A stretch of DNA of 64,000 bases from Chaetoderma sp. LZ-2023a (GCA_034401795.1 CM067369.1:89222381-89286380); one strand, 5' to 3'. Shown: positions 1 to 10,799, counted from the first letter of the stretch. Program-made: numbers and translations. Notes: generated from the sequence alone by a model not told the origin.

Positions 1-434
1 CAGTGTGGGTGACTTGGTCCCGCCGTGGCGATTTATGTATGATACTACCGTCGAATTGTCCGACCGTATCAATATCGCCTTGCCCCTGACCATTGGAAGA
101 AATTCTTCCAATGCCAGTTTCACTGCCATCATTTCCAACAGATTGATATGCAGCTGGCTCTCCTGGAGAGTCCATGTGCCCGAGACCTGGTGTTCTCCCA
201 CGCAGGCCCCCCACCCCTCCAGCGATGCATCCGGTGCAGCGAAACCCCTACTAGGAGATTCTGACGCTTTTTCCACCATACAAGATGCAGCATTATTGGC
301 TCCAAAACTGGCACCAGTTTTGACAGGGGTTCTGTTCTCTGTTTCCACAGAGACATCAGATACAACTGGATAGGTCTTCGCATTAGAGCAGCGTACGGGA
401 TCACCTGTTCCATGGAGACCATCATGCCCAGCAT
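1..434 (-). pseudogene. DIRS-like retrotransposon pol, RT end and RNase H domain (partial, broken)
   Basis: Read on the minus strand, one frame from about 360 down to base 1 contains DASLEGWGAC, then HINLLEMMAV and SDNSTVVSYINRHGGTKSP. These match in order the conserved blocks of the RNase H domain that follows RT in DIRS-type retrotransposons. The segment between the RT and the RNase H blocks (LGMMVSMEQVIPYA, about 434-250) lies in another frame, so there is a frameshift near 230-250. Two TGA stops also separate this part from the RT upstream. The domain runs off the window start. The methyltransferase and tyrosine recombinase expected further downstream in DIRS elements would lie outside. 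The DIRS assignment is firm for the RT and RNase H; the element copy is clearly not intact. Confidence 0.8.
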
Positions 435-470
435 CTGAAGAAATCACCTCGCCTGAATGTGGTTTCCCAA

Positions 471-1264
471 TCAAAAACTCTTGAGGATGGCTAACAGAGA
501 CACCACTCTGTGCTCTGACGGGTAAAACCTGTCCTCCTCGAGATCGAATCGCATCCCTAAATAAACGAAATGTTGAGTGGGTGTCAACTCGGATTTCTCC
601 TTGTTGACTATCCAGCCTAGATCTGAAAGTAACTTCAGAGTCAGAGCAGTATCCACCTCTAACCTGGCTGATGTGTCGGCTTTGATCAGCCAATCGTCTA
701 TGTAGATGTGTAGCGCCACATTCTCTTTTCTGAGATACGCTGTCACCGCAAGGACCACTCTCGTGAAAACCCTTGGAGCTGTCGACAGCCCGAACGGGAG
801 GCCTATAAACTCCCATACTTGATTCTGAAACGCAAATCTCAGAAACCTGTGACAACTCCTGTTCATTGGGATGTGGAAATAAGCATCTTTCAGATAGATC
901 GACACACACCACATTCCCTTCCTCAATCCTGCCATTACCGACCTCGGAGTTTCCATCTGGAACCGAGGCGTATGGATAAACCAATTTAATGGCCTGAGAT
1001 TGAGTATGGGTCTCCATCCCCCTCTGCTCTTGGGGACAAGGAACATGTTTGAATAGGAGCCTGGAGTGTTCCGATTTGCTGGTTTTATTGCTCCCTTCAG
1101 AAGCAAACCTGACACTTCATTTTGAATGGCTTCTAACTTGTCTGGTTCCCTTGGTACGGGTGTCCAGACAGGTGCCAAAGACAGATTCTGTGGTGGAAAG
1201 TCCCACCACTCCGGTATGTATCCCGGGGATAACCATCCCAGGACCAGACTGTCTGACGTCACAC
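471..1264 (-). pseudogene. DIRS-like reverse transcriptase, main part
   Basis: A 263-codon minus-strand frame shows RT blocks in order: GYIPEWWDF near the start, GGWRPILNLRPLN, the first catalytic block SIYLKDAYFHIPM, GLPFGLSTAPRVFT, and the catalytic YIDDWLI box with two aspartates, followed by LGWIVNKEKSEL and YLGMRFD. This order and wording is typical of DIRS and related tyrosine-recombinase retrotransposons, not of LINE or Gypsy RTs. The first codons of the RT lie on the far side of a transposon insertion (2822 onward). The frame ends in a TGA at 471, a premature stop inside the polyprotein. It would copy element RNA into DNA. Confidence 0.85.
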
Positions 1265-2829
1265 TAGGGTTGCACGATTATTCACTTTTCATAATCGCGA
1301 TCATTTAAGAAAAATAATCGCGATCATACGATTAATCATGAACTATATTAACTACGTCAATGCTGCTTAGAGGACGTTATTATGCTACTGCAGATTGTAA
1401 GATTATGGGTTAGGCACATGGGTATACATACATGGAAAGAATACGTCAGTTGCTGATTGCAAACAAAGATATGTATCAAGATTTTTCTAGACGGAAAACG
1501 GAAGGTAACGTATTTCGTTTAATTGTAGCCTATGCTCTAATAGAAGTCCATCCCCTAACTTTGACATATGAGCTCCAATGATTTCTTAGCAGTTTCAAAA
1601 CGGCAAAATTCTGTATTAGTAGCCCACCCCCTAACTCAGCAGATAATTTGTAAGAATAGCGTGTATAATAATATCAATCGTGTCACAGGGTGTGTCTTCT
1701 TAAGACAGATCTCTGCCCTGATACATTTCTGGCACCTCTAGAAGTCAATACAGGCCTCGGATTTGTAAATCTCGACCACCTATTAGATTAATACTAATAG
1801 TAGGCCACGTATGGTCAAGATATAATAAAGTTTATTCCACACAGTCTTGGCGTGATTAAATAGCTTCCTTATAAATATATTGTAAGACCAAATTTATGTA
1901 CCAAACAAGTACGGGAGAAAATGCGCATCAATTTTGTAACGCCGATCAACATTAAATGGTCCAAATTGAATTATTACGAACGACAATATAGCTGGCTTCT
2001 TAAGTTGGTGAGCCAGTGGATCTTTTGCGATGGGAGGCGGCGTGTTCTCGCGAGATATTATACGCTAACGGGAGTTTATCAAACGGGTATCCGTTATTCA
2101 GATCAGTATAATACGCAGTTCCTATCGCGCAATGATAATATATAGAAATTCCCGAGTTCAGAGTCCCCGATTCCAGAATATTTATATCCGAGTACTCGCT
2201 CTAAAATAAACTTCAATTGGAGGCGAATCACGTGATTTGTATTTTATTCGTGACGCCATTTTATATCAAATTGTGGATTAATTTTGATGTAATAAACGAC
2301 CTTTATTAAAGGATACGCAATATTTAGGCGCTCAACTGAAATAATTTCACTTCCCCGGGGATGTTTTGAGGTATACATTAAACATAGGCGTAGGCGGTGA
2401 GAATTTTTACGTGAGAAAATGCGTTGAATTTCCGTGGTATCAGATCTAGAACTTTTTTGGTAAAACCATTAGCGCATAACCATTCAGAGAATGGGGAACG
2501 CGGAATAAGCGTGTGTGATTACAACAACAATGACAAATAGCGACCAAGTGAACAATCTTTATTCATCTAAAACTAAACCTGAGTCATTACAAATAAATCA
2601 GTTATTTATTTATTTAGTTTATTCAATCATTCACACATTCGGCTGATAGCCGGATGTTTGTTTCCATGCTTGGTAACGCGAGCAGAGTTTCACAAGCGTA
2701 AAAGTGTCGACAAAAATTTCAACATGGCGATTATACGATTATTTCATTTTATAATCGTCCACGATCATTTTGAATTATATAATCGCGATTAATCGAATAA
2801 TCGAAAAATTGTGCAACCCTACATCACAC
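1257..2829. mobile_element. Non-autonomous hAT-type DNA transposon inserted in the DIRS element
   Basis: The ends read TAGGGTTGCAC at 1265 and its reverse complement ending at 2821. They are flanked by the 8-bp direct repeats CGTCACAC (1257-1264) and CATCACAC (2822-2829), which differ by one base. An 8-bp target duplication and short TAGGG-type inverted ends are hallmarks of hAT elements. Subterminal regions on both sides are packed with AATCG/CGATT motifs, possible transposase-binding sites. The 1,557-bp interior has no transposase frame; only short ORFs are present, so this is a non-autonomous derivative. On the minus strand the RT frame continues in register from the right flank to the left flank once one target copy is discounted, showing that it landed in an existing DIRS copy. 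Confidence 0.85.
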
Positions 2830-3010
2830 ATCGCCAAGCCTCGACAAAAAGCATGAGCCTTCCACCCACTATAGACGCCTCGACGCCTAATGGGGTTGTC
2901 TGGCTCGTGAACGGGCCCCCCCCCCCTTCTCTTGACGAGAGAGAACCATTTTGGCCTTGGCTCGGCTGGTCTAACTGGCACCGCTGTTCCTGTCACAAGG
3001 TGCGGTCCAG
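2822..3010 (-). pseudogene. DIRS-like pol, N-terminal piece upstream of the hAT insertion
   Basis: On the minus strand the frame containing VGGRLMLFVEAWR (about 2875-2835) runs into the hAT target site and is in register with the RT frame that resumes at 1264. The GGRL..F...W block just before a TSD..VL.W...GY block is a standard feature of DIRS-type RTs. Further upstream an eleven-base homopolymer (C on the plus strand, about 2916-2926) separates this frame from the next open frame, and this is the probable site of a frameshift. Confidence 0.65.
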
Positions 3011-3037
3011 GCAGATACGAAGGGAGCTCTCATACCC

Positions 3038-4438
3038 TCAGGTACGATCCTCCACAACCTTCTTGGCTTTCTTCGCCGGAGGCGGCTGAGAAAAGCCAGA
3101 TGAAGCAGAAGCAGCACCAGGCTTAGCTTTCGCCTTGCCTTTATGCTTCTTCTGCTTCTTAGAAGGTTGCATGGTCAGCGGCTTTGCTACAGCCCGTAGT
3201 GCGTGCGCTTGACGCACCAGCTCTAGCTGTAGGTTCACCGCCAAACGATTCTGCACAATGCTAGCCATGTCTTCTAAGATGGCCCACGCCTGGCCACCGA
3301 AGATGCTAGGGCCTGTCAGGGGCATCCCAAGAAGACGCTCCCTGACGGCTGTAGCTGGACGCATATGGTCAAGAACCATCTGCCTCCTAGACCTTGTAGC
3401 ATGCGCCTGCACCCTTGCCAATGCGTCCATAGACAGCACCAGGCCGTCATTGACGCATGAAAGTGCCACAGGTGGCACAGGGTGGCCTTCCCCCGCTTCA
3501 GCCCACACCGACTGAAGAAGGCGATAAGAGTGGTTGACAGCACTCATAGCTGCCCTCACACCCTCACCACAAAGGGACAGGACTTCATCGTGGTGTCCCT
3601 GGGATTTGTCCACCAGTGCCGGGGCGGGGCCACCCACTCCAGCACTCTGGACACCCAGAACCCATCGGTCATCCTCGGTGACCGACGGTACAACACCATA
3701 CCTGTCGTATTCCCCCCGTGGAATACGACACCTCGCCCGCACCTCCCTGGAGGCCGCAGGAAGCTGGCCCTTGGTCATGAATTGCTTGCTATAAATAGCC
3801 TCCAGCAACTCAATAAACCGTGGATCCAGTCCAATGGACTGGATCTGGGCTGCGGGCAAGATCCCCGTCCTGATCGATGCCACCGATGGATGGGGCGCAT
3901 CCTCCTCGGCCGTGGTCGAAACCACAGACGGGTCTACCCTGGCTAGCCAAGCCAGAGCCTCAGACCAGTCCGTCTCCGAGGAGGACACACCCGTGAACAC
4001 GTCACCCGTTGACATGCTCACGGACCTGCCAGCAACGGCCTCCCAGCTAGGAGCCGTCGCTGACACGCCAGGAACTCCGGTACCATACGGTTCCGCCGCC
4101 ACCCCATGGGACACACCAGTCCATGGAGTAGGCCAGCACGGAAAACCGTGTGGACCCGTAGCAGTCACGGAACCGTGGCCAAACACGGGCGCCAACGGCA
4201 CCCCATGTCTGACCGCCAGATCAGGCGAGATAGGTGAGTACCAAGCCTGGCCCGGCACACCCGTCACCGTGTCGGTTGGCGGCAAACCAACCATCACAGG
4301 ATCGGTGCCTGGTACCAGATTGGCCTCAACCACGGGCGGAGCCGCTGCCCTGGCTTGTGCCAAGCCAGACAGATGGAGGGTGGTTCCGTCCAGGACGGAA
4401 TCGACCTCCATATTCTCCACCCGCGGCATCACAGCCAC
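3038..4438 (-). CDS. DIRS-like gag-like ORF, main part
   Basis: A 466-codon minus-strand frame lies directly upstream of the RT. The N-terminal half is rich in Pro, Gly, Val and Thr without clear domains. The centre has an acidic, helix-prone segment, and the C-terminus ends in a lysine-rich tail (KKQKKHKGKAKAK, then PPPAKKAKK). Position and composition fit the structural (gag-like) protein of a DIRS-type element, which packages RNA through basic residues. No zinc knuckle is visible. The first codons overlap the end of the next upstream frame (4429-4920) by a few bases, and the two together look like one protein split by a frameshift. The gag identification rests mainly on position. Confidence 0.6.
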   Translation of the reverse strand: MAVMPRVENMEVDSVLDGTTLHLSGLAQARAAAPPVVEANLVPGTDPVMVGLPPTDTVTGVPGQAWYSPISPDLAVRHGVPLAPVFGHGSVTATGPHGFPCWPTPWTGVSHGVAAEPYGTGVPGVSATAPSWEAVAGRSVSMSTGDVFTGVSSSETDWSEALAWLARVDPSVVSTTAEEDAPHPSVASIRTGILPAAQIQSIGLDPRFIELLEAIYSKQFMTKGQLPAASREVRARCRIPRGEYDRYGVVPSVTEDDRWVLGVQSAGVGGPAPALVDKSQGHHDEVLSLCGEGVRAAMSAVNHSYRLLQSVWAEAGEGHPVPPVALSCVNDGLVLSMDALARVQAHATRSRRQMVLDHMRPATAVRERLLGMPLTGPSIFGGQAWAILEDMASIVQNRLAVNLQLELVRQAHALRAVAKPLTMQPSKKQKKHKGKAKAKPGAASASSGFSQPPPAKKAKKVVEDRT

Positions 4439-4920
4439 AGCAACCTCTCCTCCTCCTCATCTTCAGACCCCGAAGAGTCGTCACCAGATGAGGAAACCGT
4501 GGAGCCGTCCTGGCGGATGGCTCCCATGCCTGACGGACCGGCCACCGCTACTGGACCACCCGGAGGTGGCCGCAGAGAGACAGAACCCATCAGGCCAGAG
4601 CCCGACGAGACTGCCAGGGGGACGTATGAGACGGCTCCCTCAGTGGCCAGTCCAGAACCCTGTCCAAGGACAGGGTCTGAACCAAGCATGGGGAGAGACT
4701 GCCCTACAGCTTTCGGCAGCAGGGACGACACCAGCGTGGGCAAAACGCTACGCAGGAAGCCCTGCATAGCCGGACCAAACCACGCCGGTGGTGCCATCTC
4801 CGGCTGTAGACGTGGAGCGCCCCCAAGGGCCGAAACGGACGCTCCACGATTTGCTTTCGGTCCGCCTGACCCCGCGTCAGACCCAGCCAAGTCCTTCTGG
4901 GCAAGGTACTTCAACATCAT
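4429..4920 (-). CDS. DIRS-like gag-like ORF, N-terminal part
   Basis: The minus-strand frame begins at the ATG at 4920 (ATG ATG TTG AAG) and ends with an acidic run, GDDSSGSEDEEEE. It is followed at once, in another frame, by the 466-codon gag-like ORF. It is rich in Gly, Ala, Pro and Ser and I recognise no family domain. The short overlap (4429-4438) suggests one ancestral reading frame with an indel; a programmed frameshift cannot be excluded. Confidence 0.45.
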   Translation of the reverse strand: MMLKYLAQKDLAGSDAGSGGPKANRGASVSALGGAPRLQPEMAPPAWFGPAMQGFLRSVLPTLVSSLLPKAVGQSLPMLGSDPVLGQGSGLATEGAVSYVPLAVSSGSGLMGSVSLRPPPGGPVAVAGPSGMGAIRQDGSTVSSSGDDSSGSEDEEEERLLWL

Positions 4921-4935
4921 ATCAACCAACCACAC

Positions 4936-5978
4936 TACACATACATTACAGCTATTGTCAAGGTTATATTTCGTACATCGAAAGCAGACATGGTCCTTAA
5001 ACAGGACCCGGACGAACTTGTGGCACTCGTCACATGATGGCGGGGCTGGCTTGACCTATAAATAAGCACAAACCTACAATAAGCAAGCAGAACGAGACAT
5101 AGATGGAAGGCAGACAATTAATTTTCAAATAATTTGACCATAAATTAACTGTAACCCTCCCACACCCCACCCCACAACGTTACAGCAACGATCGCATTGA
5201 TTATGACGACAAGAACGAAGCGGGCAATAATACACCCATACACTGATCCTCAAGGATGTATCACGGAACCAGGAATCATATCGCATAGCATTCGGGGTAT
5301 ATTTACTAATAAATATAAATTATACTCCTAACGAAAGCCAAAACGATATGTGAAGAAACACCAAAATGTAAAACAAACTGCTGTAGCACACGGTAAAACC
5401 GCAGACCACACATCTTAATCAAGAATTTTGAAACCACCGATCATTGCAAACAGATCGTGATAACACGCAAAACTTGAAAATTCCAAAGTTTTCTGGTACC
5501 ATTTTAGTACGCAGCACCCAGAATCAGATGCGCGAATTAATGAACAAATTTTCTTCACATAAACATCTGAGACACCCGGGTGTAACGTCACCCGCTCGGA
5601 TCTTACGGAGAACGACGTCAGCCGATATTCGTGTTCAAAACACTAGCTAACACCTATTTTCATATCTGCCGATCGCCTGTTGGGGTTTAAAGAAGGCGAT
5701 CATCCGGCATATTTCATTGTTAACACACGTCCCAGATTCTTTGGGGTTAGAAATTGGAACATGCGACACAGACGAAATTTTAGAGACCTAAGTCTTTTAA
5801 CTATGGAATAACATGGAATTATACAACCTGGTTATCATCGGCGGCATCCATATTAATCCAAAGATCCTTTGAGAACGCACAAGCTATCACAATTATCACA
5901 GACAAAAAGACTTACGCTAAAACTCTTAAGATCTTTCCAACTGCAAAAAGCATGTATCTCTTGTTGCTACGCAAACAA
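4936..5978. other. Non-coding stretch, probable DIRS leader then unassigned DNA
   Basis: The part next to 4936 should be the leader and terminal repeat of the minus-strand DIRS element, but I could not place its boundary. Only short ORFs with random composition are present. No repeat or RNA gene was recognised. Confidence 0.4.
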
Positions 5979-5998
5979 GAATGAGCTTCATGGTAGAC

Positions 5999-6028
5999 GG
6001 GTACTCGGCAGTTCGGAGCCGAGTACCC
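5999..6028. repeat. Perfect 11-bp stem hairpin
   Basis: GGGTACTCGGC at 5999-6009 and its exact reverse complement at 6018-6028 surround an 8-base loop. The surrounding sequence has no open frame, so this is either a small structured RNA/DNA element or the tip of a foldback repeat. No terminator role is implied in a eukaryote. Confidence 0.6.
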
Positions 6029-6134
6029 GGTTCCAGGAGTCGGTAAGGCTTTCTAAGTCTATAGTCCTAGAGCCAGCTGTCAGGGCCAGCTGTATATCAG
6101 AAGTAATAGAATGGTGAGTATTGATCGAAGGAGA

Positions 6135-6253
6135 AAATATCAATTTGCAGATCAAGAGGTTATTTTTGAAAATTACTACTGGAATGACTGGCAGTTATCA
6201 AGCAAGTCAATCCAGTGGTAAATAGTTGTCTCTTGGTCTGCAAATTGATATTT
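6135..6253. mobile_element. Foldback/MITE-like element with 24-bp inverted ends
   Basis: The 24 bases at 6135-6158 (AAATATCAATTTGCAG...) match the reverse complement of 6230-6253 with one mismatch, enclosing a 71-base loop. A diverged relative occurs at 56311-56440, sharing AATTTGCAGA.CAAGA, GGAATGACTG and ATCAAGACCAT-like blocks. This marks a dispersed family. No target duplication was resolved. Confidence 0.6.
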
Positions 6254-6722
6254 ATCAAGACCATTTTAGCTGACTTCAGTGTGAAAGCAAGTACACAGCA
6301 ATAGACCTACAGATCTCAGAAGTAAGTTTACATTGCATGTTCTGACAGTAGTCAAAGCATTTTATTATTGGGTAGGTAATTGTATAGATCTACTGAACTC
6401 CAAGCATATCTATAGACTGTGATTTACTGTTAAATATCCAGTCATACCTGAAAATCATAATGGTATTTGATTTCATTAGATGTACAGTTTTGTCTGATAT
6501 AGTGTTGCTTTACATGTTAGAAGACTGTGTTCCTTATGCATAGGTTTGCAACTTATGCATATGTCACCAGATGATATTTACTAATGCTTGTCAGTGTTTT
6601 CTTAAGCATGATAAACAACAATGTGGTTAGATATATAAACTTGCCACTTGATATCTGAGTATTTCCCACTATTTCCCACTGCCATGGGGAATCCTAGTAT
6701 TTCCTAGGAAATTGCCAACCCT

Positions 6723-7978
6723 GATCATTTGTTCCTACATGTATAATAATGCCATCATACTGGCTTTCAAGGAGATACCTATCAAGCTGGTCGTGCATGT
6801 TGGATATACGTGCTCCAGGTAATGACCTGACTATAAAATTTATGATATCTGAGGATATTACTCTTCCACTTAGCTTACGGAGTGTGGAACTCCCAATAAC
6901 TACGATATTGTTCCTAGTACTCTGATGTTAGTCGTACAGGCTACTACTATTCTGCATGCTCATTAGAGATGAATCATTAGGAGAATAATCGCTATTAGAG
7001 TTTATCATTTCTGGATATTTATCCACAGGGCATTGTGTTGGATGTGCCAATGACCCTGAGGAATATGTATAATTATGATTATACTATTGCTCTACATTCA
7101 TATTCAGCGTTGTCCCCGGTTGAGCCTGATTTGGGTTAAATGACACGCTTCCCCTGACGGTAACTTGGGCTTAGTTTGTTTTGATGGTTGTTGTGTATAA
7201 GCCATCTGGTAAGACCCGAGATTGTGGTTGCGTACTACAATTCTATAAACACCAGATAGATGGTTCACATGGTTTACAGTGATAACATGATGATGAGGTA
7301 CACTGCGTTCACTTGTTGGTGCAGATTGTTTGTTGATGGCGAGTGCATCCTGTTTCTTGCTGAGTACATCAATTTGTTTTTGCACAGAATTATTTTGTTG
7401 TTGTAGGTTGGCTAGTTGGTGTATAACTGTGATAACGTTGGTGAGTTCATTGGTGACTTAGAATTGTTTACCTGTATTGGTGAGTTGACAGTTTGGATGA
7501 CAGTATTCTTACTTATGCTACTATTAGATTCATTTGCATGACCAATGATTTCAATATCCTTCTCATTTTCATTGCATTGAGTTATTTTGTCAGTGTAAAC
7601 TTTTAGATCGGTAGTTTCACCATTGGCAGTGGTCTCAAACTCCATACCATATTTTGAGGCATACCAAGTTAGGAACTCTGTGATATGAGGTGAAGTGAAT
7701 GCATTCACTGCAAATTCACTGGTGTAAATGCGTTTGGATCTTGATAAGCCTGATAGCATGTAAGGGGGAAGTTTGGTGCACTCATAGTGAAGCCATACCT
7801 TACATGAATGGCACCTGATCATAAAAGAGTTATCAGCTTGTCCACACGGACAACTACTACCACTCGGAATATCAGCATCAGAGATGCTCTTACTCCCTGG
7901 TTTGTTTGCATCTGGTGCTGGAAAGTTAGGTATAGAGGCATCAGGTTCACTGGATCTTTCATCTGCCATGCCAGCCAA
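6723..7978 (-). pseudogene. LINE ORF1: PHD-like finger, coiled coil, SGNH hydrolase (decayed)
   Basis: Reading the minus strand from 7978: a Cys/His-rich segment with CPCGQADNSFMIRCHSC and WLHYECTKLP (PHD-like zinc finger), then a helical heptad-like stretch (HQLANLQQQNNSVQKQ, about 7440-7350), then, about 6910-6723, VVIGSSTLRKLSG, SLPGARISNM and IIIHVGTND. These are the first three sequence blocks of an SGNH-type hydrolase as found in ORF1 of CR1-like LINEs. Several stops and shifts break the frame (for example at 7412 and 7104). The homology ends abruptly right after the GTND block at about 6723, so the last block with the catalytic Asp/His is missing and the copy is truncated or interrupted. 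ORF1 proteins bind element RNA; the hydrolase may act at membranes or lipids (family knowledge). Confidence 0.75.
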
Positions 7979-8040
7979 GATGTTGGGATCAACTTTATCT
8001 GAATCCTTGCTGATCCCATTTAGCTGAATTGGAACAGCGC

Positions 8041-8186
8041 TGCTATTTAATATATTGAAACAAGACTGGATTTGTTATTAGAAATTCTCTAATCTGGTTG
8101 ACAATTGTGCTATCAATGGTGCTGAAAGTCGTTGATGTTTAGGGCAGCAACGGCTTCCAGTCTTAATGGTTTCAAATATTTTAGCA
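8041..8186. repeat. Palindromic repeat family P, copy 1 (8.1 kb)
   Basis: The left arm TGCTATTTAATATATTGAAA plus AAGACTGG pairs imperfectly with the right arm CCAGTCTTAATGG then TTTCAAATATTTTAGCA. The segment GGGCAGCAACGGC adjoins the right arm. Arms and core match the better preserved copies at 18468, 55590 and 59195. It lies just upstream of the LINE ORF1 at 6723-7978. Confidence 0.55.
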
Positions 8187-9871
8187 TAATTGCCACTTGT
8201 ACAAATTTAAAGAGTGCATTTTGGCTGTGGTGAATTGAAGAATTATCGAATAAATTTGCCTAAATTTTACGCTGAACTGTAGATCATAATAATAGCGCTA
8301 ATCAGGTACATTCAACGTTATGCCGTGTTCAAAGTTATTCAACTTTAAGCCATATTTTGAAGCCACTCTATTTGCGTTAAAGCAGGCCATTTAGCCGTTT
8401 CAATGATGATATGATGTTGCTGCCATTATTTCATAAATTATTAGTAATAATTTAGCAACATATGGGCATCATTTAATTGTTGTATGATCATTCAGCAACA
8501 TGGGGTATTTGGCCGCATTGAGCATATGGTTAAATCTTCTACACTTGAATAATTCCTCACGCGATCACGGTGGCAGTATAGGGGGCCTAACGCTTTTATG
8601 CCCAATTCACAGCAAATTGTAATTTGGTAATCAAATCCGTGAAGTAAGCGGTAGTTTGTAGGAATTTGATTGCTGAATTACGTTGCTGAAAGTGTATGCG
8701 CTTATGACATTTAAAGATCAGTTTTCCCGTTTATTGATTTTTGAAATCATCTGGGTTGGTGATCTTGGATTTTGGGCATGAGCAGGTCTGTCTTTAAAAT
8801 ACAAGCCGGGTCTCGCGGTATTCTGCTTTACATAAGATGTACGCTAATTCACTATTCCAATCACGGCAGCGTTTTTAGTTATTCTTCAATATTTCATGTT
8901 CCCGTGTTTCTTTTCATAGTCAATGTTTCAGAGTATGGTTGCTCTTTCCCATAGCAACATCAAACAGCAACATTGTACAGAGGAAATTATGGCCATTTTG
9001 TTTTGGCGATGTGACAAATTTTGCATTTTGTAAATGTTGCAATGTAGTAGAATCTGCATTCCTGTCAATTTAGCGTTGTCAGATTTTCCACATACATAAC
9101 CCTATTAGCATATTACAGTCCGGTGCATTTGCACTCCGTACCAATGCCTAATCTATTGTTATGTTAATGTTTAGACGAGTGGGCCATCACAATGGTGATG
9201 TTTAAACCAGCAATCTTTTGATATGGTAATATGACAATCTATTCACCTATTGTTATGTTAAAAATTAGCACTTTTTGCCAAGGATTTTCTACATTGGCGT
9301 CTGGATTTTTGGTGCATGCAACACTTTTTGGGTATAAGTTCCAGGTAAAAATTGGACTCTGGGTCCAACCTTGAATTGCCCTAGCTGGTGTAAGGCGCTG
9401 AACTCAGCGTAGTCTCTTAGTTGTTGTGCTAGTCCGAATTTCTGTCAGTTTGCTTAATACTTAGGTTACTAATATGCGAGTACGTTGTTCAGATAAAGTG
9501 TACATTGAGATATAATGTATCTGTGATTTGAGTAGTGTAGTAAGCCAGGTGTTGATAAATGTAGCTGTGATTTGAGTAGTGTAGTAAGCCACGTGTTGAG
9601 CTTTGGGCTCCACGAGGAATCTTTAATTTTGCTGTTTAGCATGTAAGGATTCTTAATTCGAGTGCTCGCGTACTATATCATATTTGGTTTATGGTTAGAA
9701 ATTGGCAGCAATGAGGACCGGCATTTCCACCGATTGACGACTTCATAAGCCACCGTGGCTTACTTCTAAAGAACAGGAGCTGATGTAAGTGTATAGTGTA
9801 AGTCTTAGGGCTTAGTTAATAATATTCCCACTATCTAATTAACCACTTACTTGATTAAATTCTAGAGTTCC
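8187..9871. other. Non-coding AT-rich stretch
   Basis: No convincing reading frame. It contains one short tandem duplication with a 44-bp period (9521-9608, starting CTGTGATTTGAGTAGTG, two copies). Nothing else was recognised. Confidence 0.5.
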
Positions 9872-10240
9872 TGTTTTTCTTAAAAATTAAGGACATGTCC
9901 TCCAGTAGTTGATATTATTCTGACTTCTGGATTTCTGAAACTACCCATTTGAGTCTGTAGCCATTTAGATACCCGATTCCCCAAATTGTCTGTCCAGGTG
10001 ACCATGATATTAGGTAAATCCAGTGCACTCCATGTTTGAGATCTCATAGTGGTAATAGTTGCTATTTCATATCACATATCATTCCTCTCGGCTACCCCTA
10101 GCAACCACTGTCGATACTTGTACAATTTCTGATTTACTGTCTTGACGATGTGTAAAACTTGTTTCAAAGCCAGAAAATCATGAAATTGTAAACATAGCTT
10201 CGCCAGAACCAAATAAAACTGCTAGTTCTTTTTACAGACG
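9872..10240 (-). pseudogene. Unidentified degraded coding stretch
   Basis: On the minus strand one frame reads through about 110 codons with only a single internal TGA (near 10075) before a terminal TAA near 9876. The translation looks protein-like: VLHIVKTVNQKLYKYRQWLL, then IMVTWTDNLGNRVSKWLQTQ and VRIISTTGGHVLNF at the end. Composition is balanced and not low-complexity. I do not recognise the family. It may be the C-terminus of a transposon protein or an exon of a lost host gene. The 117-bp tandem repeats begin about 90 bp to its right. Confidence 0.35.
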
Positions 10241-10331
10241 AGAGCAAATTTTCATTAAAATTGGTATCTGCCAATTTCTATTTCATATAAGTCGACATTT
10301 GACCAGTTATAATTTAACTGTGGCTTTGTAC

Positions 10332-10799
10332 TTGTAACCGTAATTCAGTATAAATGATCAGTTAACATTCAGTTCCCTTAGCAGTTAATAACTTGGGAAC
10401 CTATTGACATTACAACTGTTTCACGGCTTATATCATTTAATTGAATCTTTGTAACCTTAATTCAGTATAAATGATCAGTTAACATTCAGTTCCCTTAGCA
10501 GTTAATAACTTGGGAACCTATTGACATTACAACTGTTTCACGGCTTATATCACTTAATTGAATCATTGTAACCTATATTCAGTATAAATGATCAGTTAAC
10601 AGTCAGTTCCCTTAGCTGTTAATAACTTGGGAACCTATTGACATTACAACTGTTTCACGGCTTATATCATTTAATTGAATCAATGTAAGTTTAATTAGAC
10701 ACAAATGATTGGATAATTGTCTTAGCAGTTATAATACTTGGAAACTATTCATACTTACTACTGTTTACCAGCATAATGGCATCCATTTAATTTTAAGTT
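10332..10799. repeat. 117-bp tandem repeat, three near-identical copies plus one decayed
   Basis: Copies begin at 10332, 10449 and 10566 with TTGTAACC, each followed by TTCAGTATAAATGATCAG and TTGACATTACAACTG blocks. A fourth, clearly diverged unit starts near 10683. Period is exactly 117 bp between the first three. It lies upstream of the ORF at 11357 and could be a promoter/leader repeat of a transposon. Confidence 0.85.

Noticed and set aside
3834..5065. Plus-strand ORFs of 311 and 236 codons
   Set aside because: Antisense shadows of the minus-strand DIRS gag-like frames, which have the expected neighbours and basic C-terminus.
5999..6028. Hairpin considered as a tRNA or terminator
   Set aside because: No tRNA cloverleaf, A/B box pair or T-run; only an 11-bp stem.
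10332..10799. 117-bp tandem repeats considered as a CRISPR-like array
   Set aside because: Unit is too long, there are no unique spacers, and the DNA is eukaryotic.
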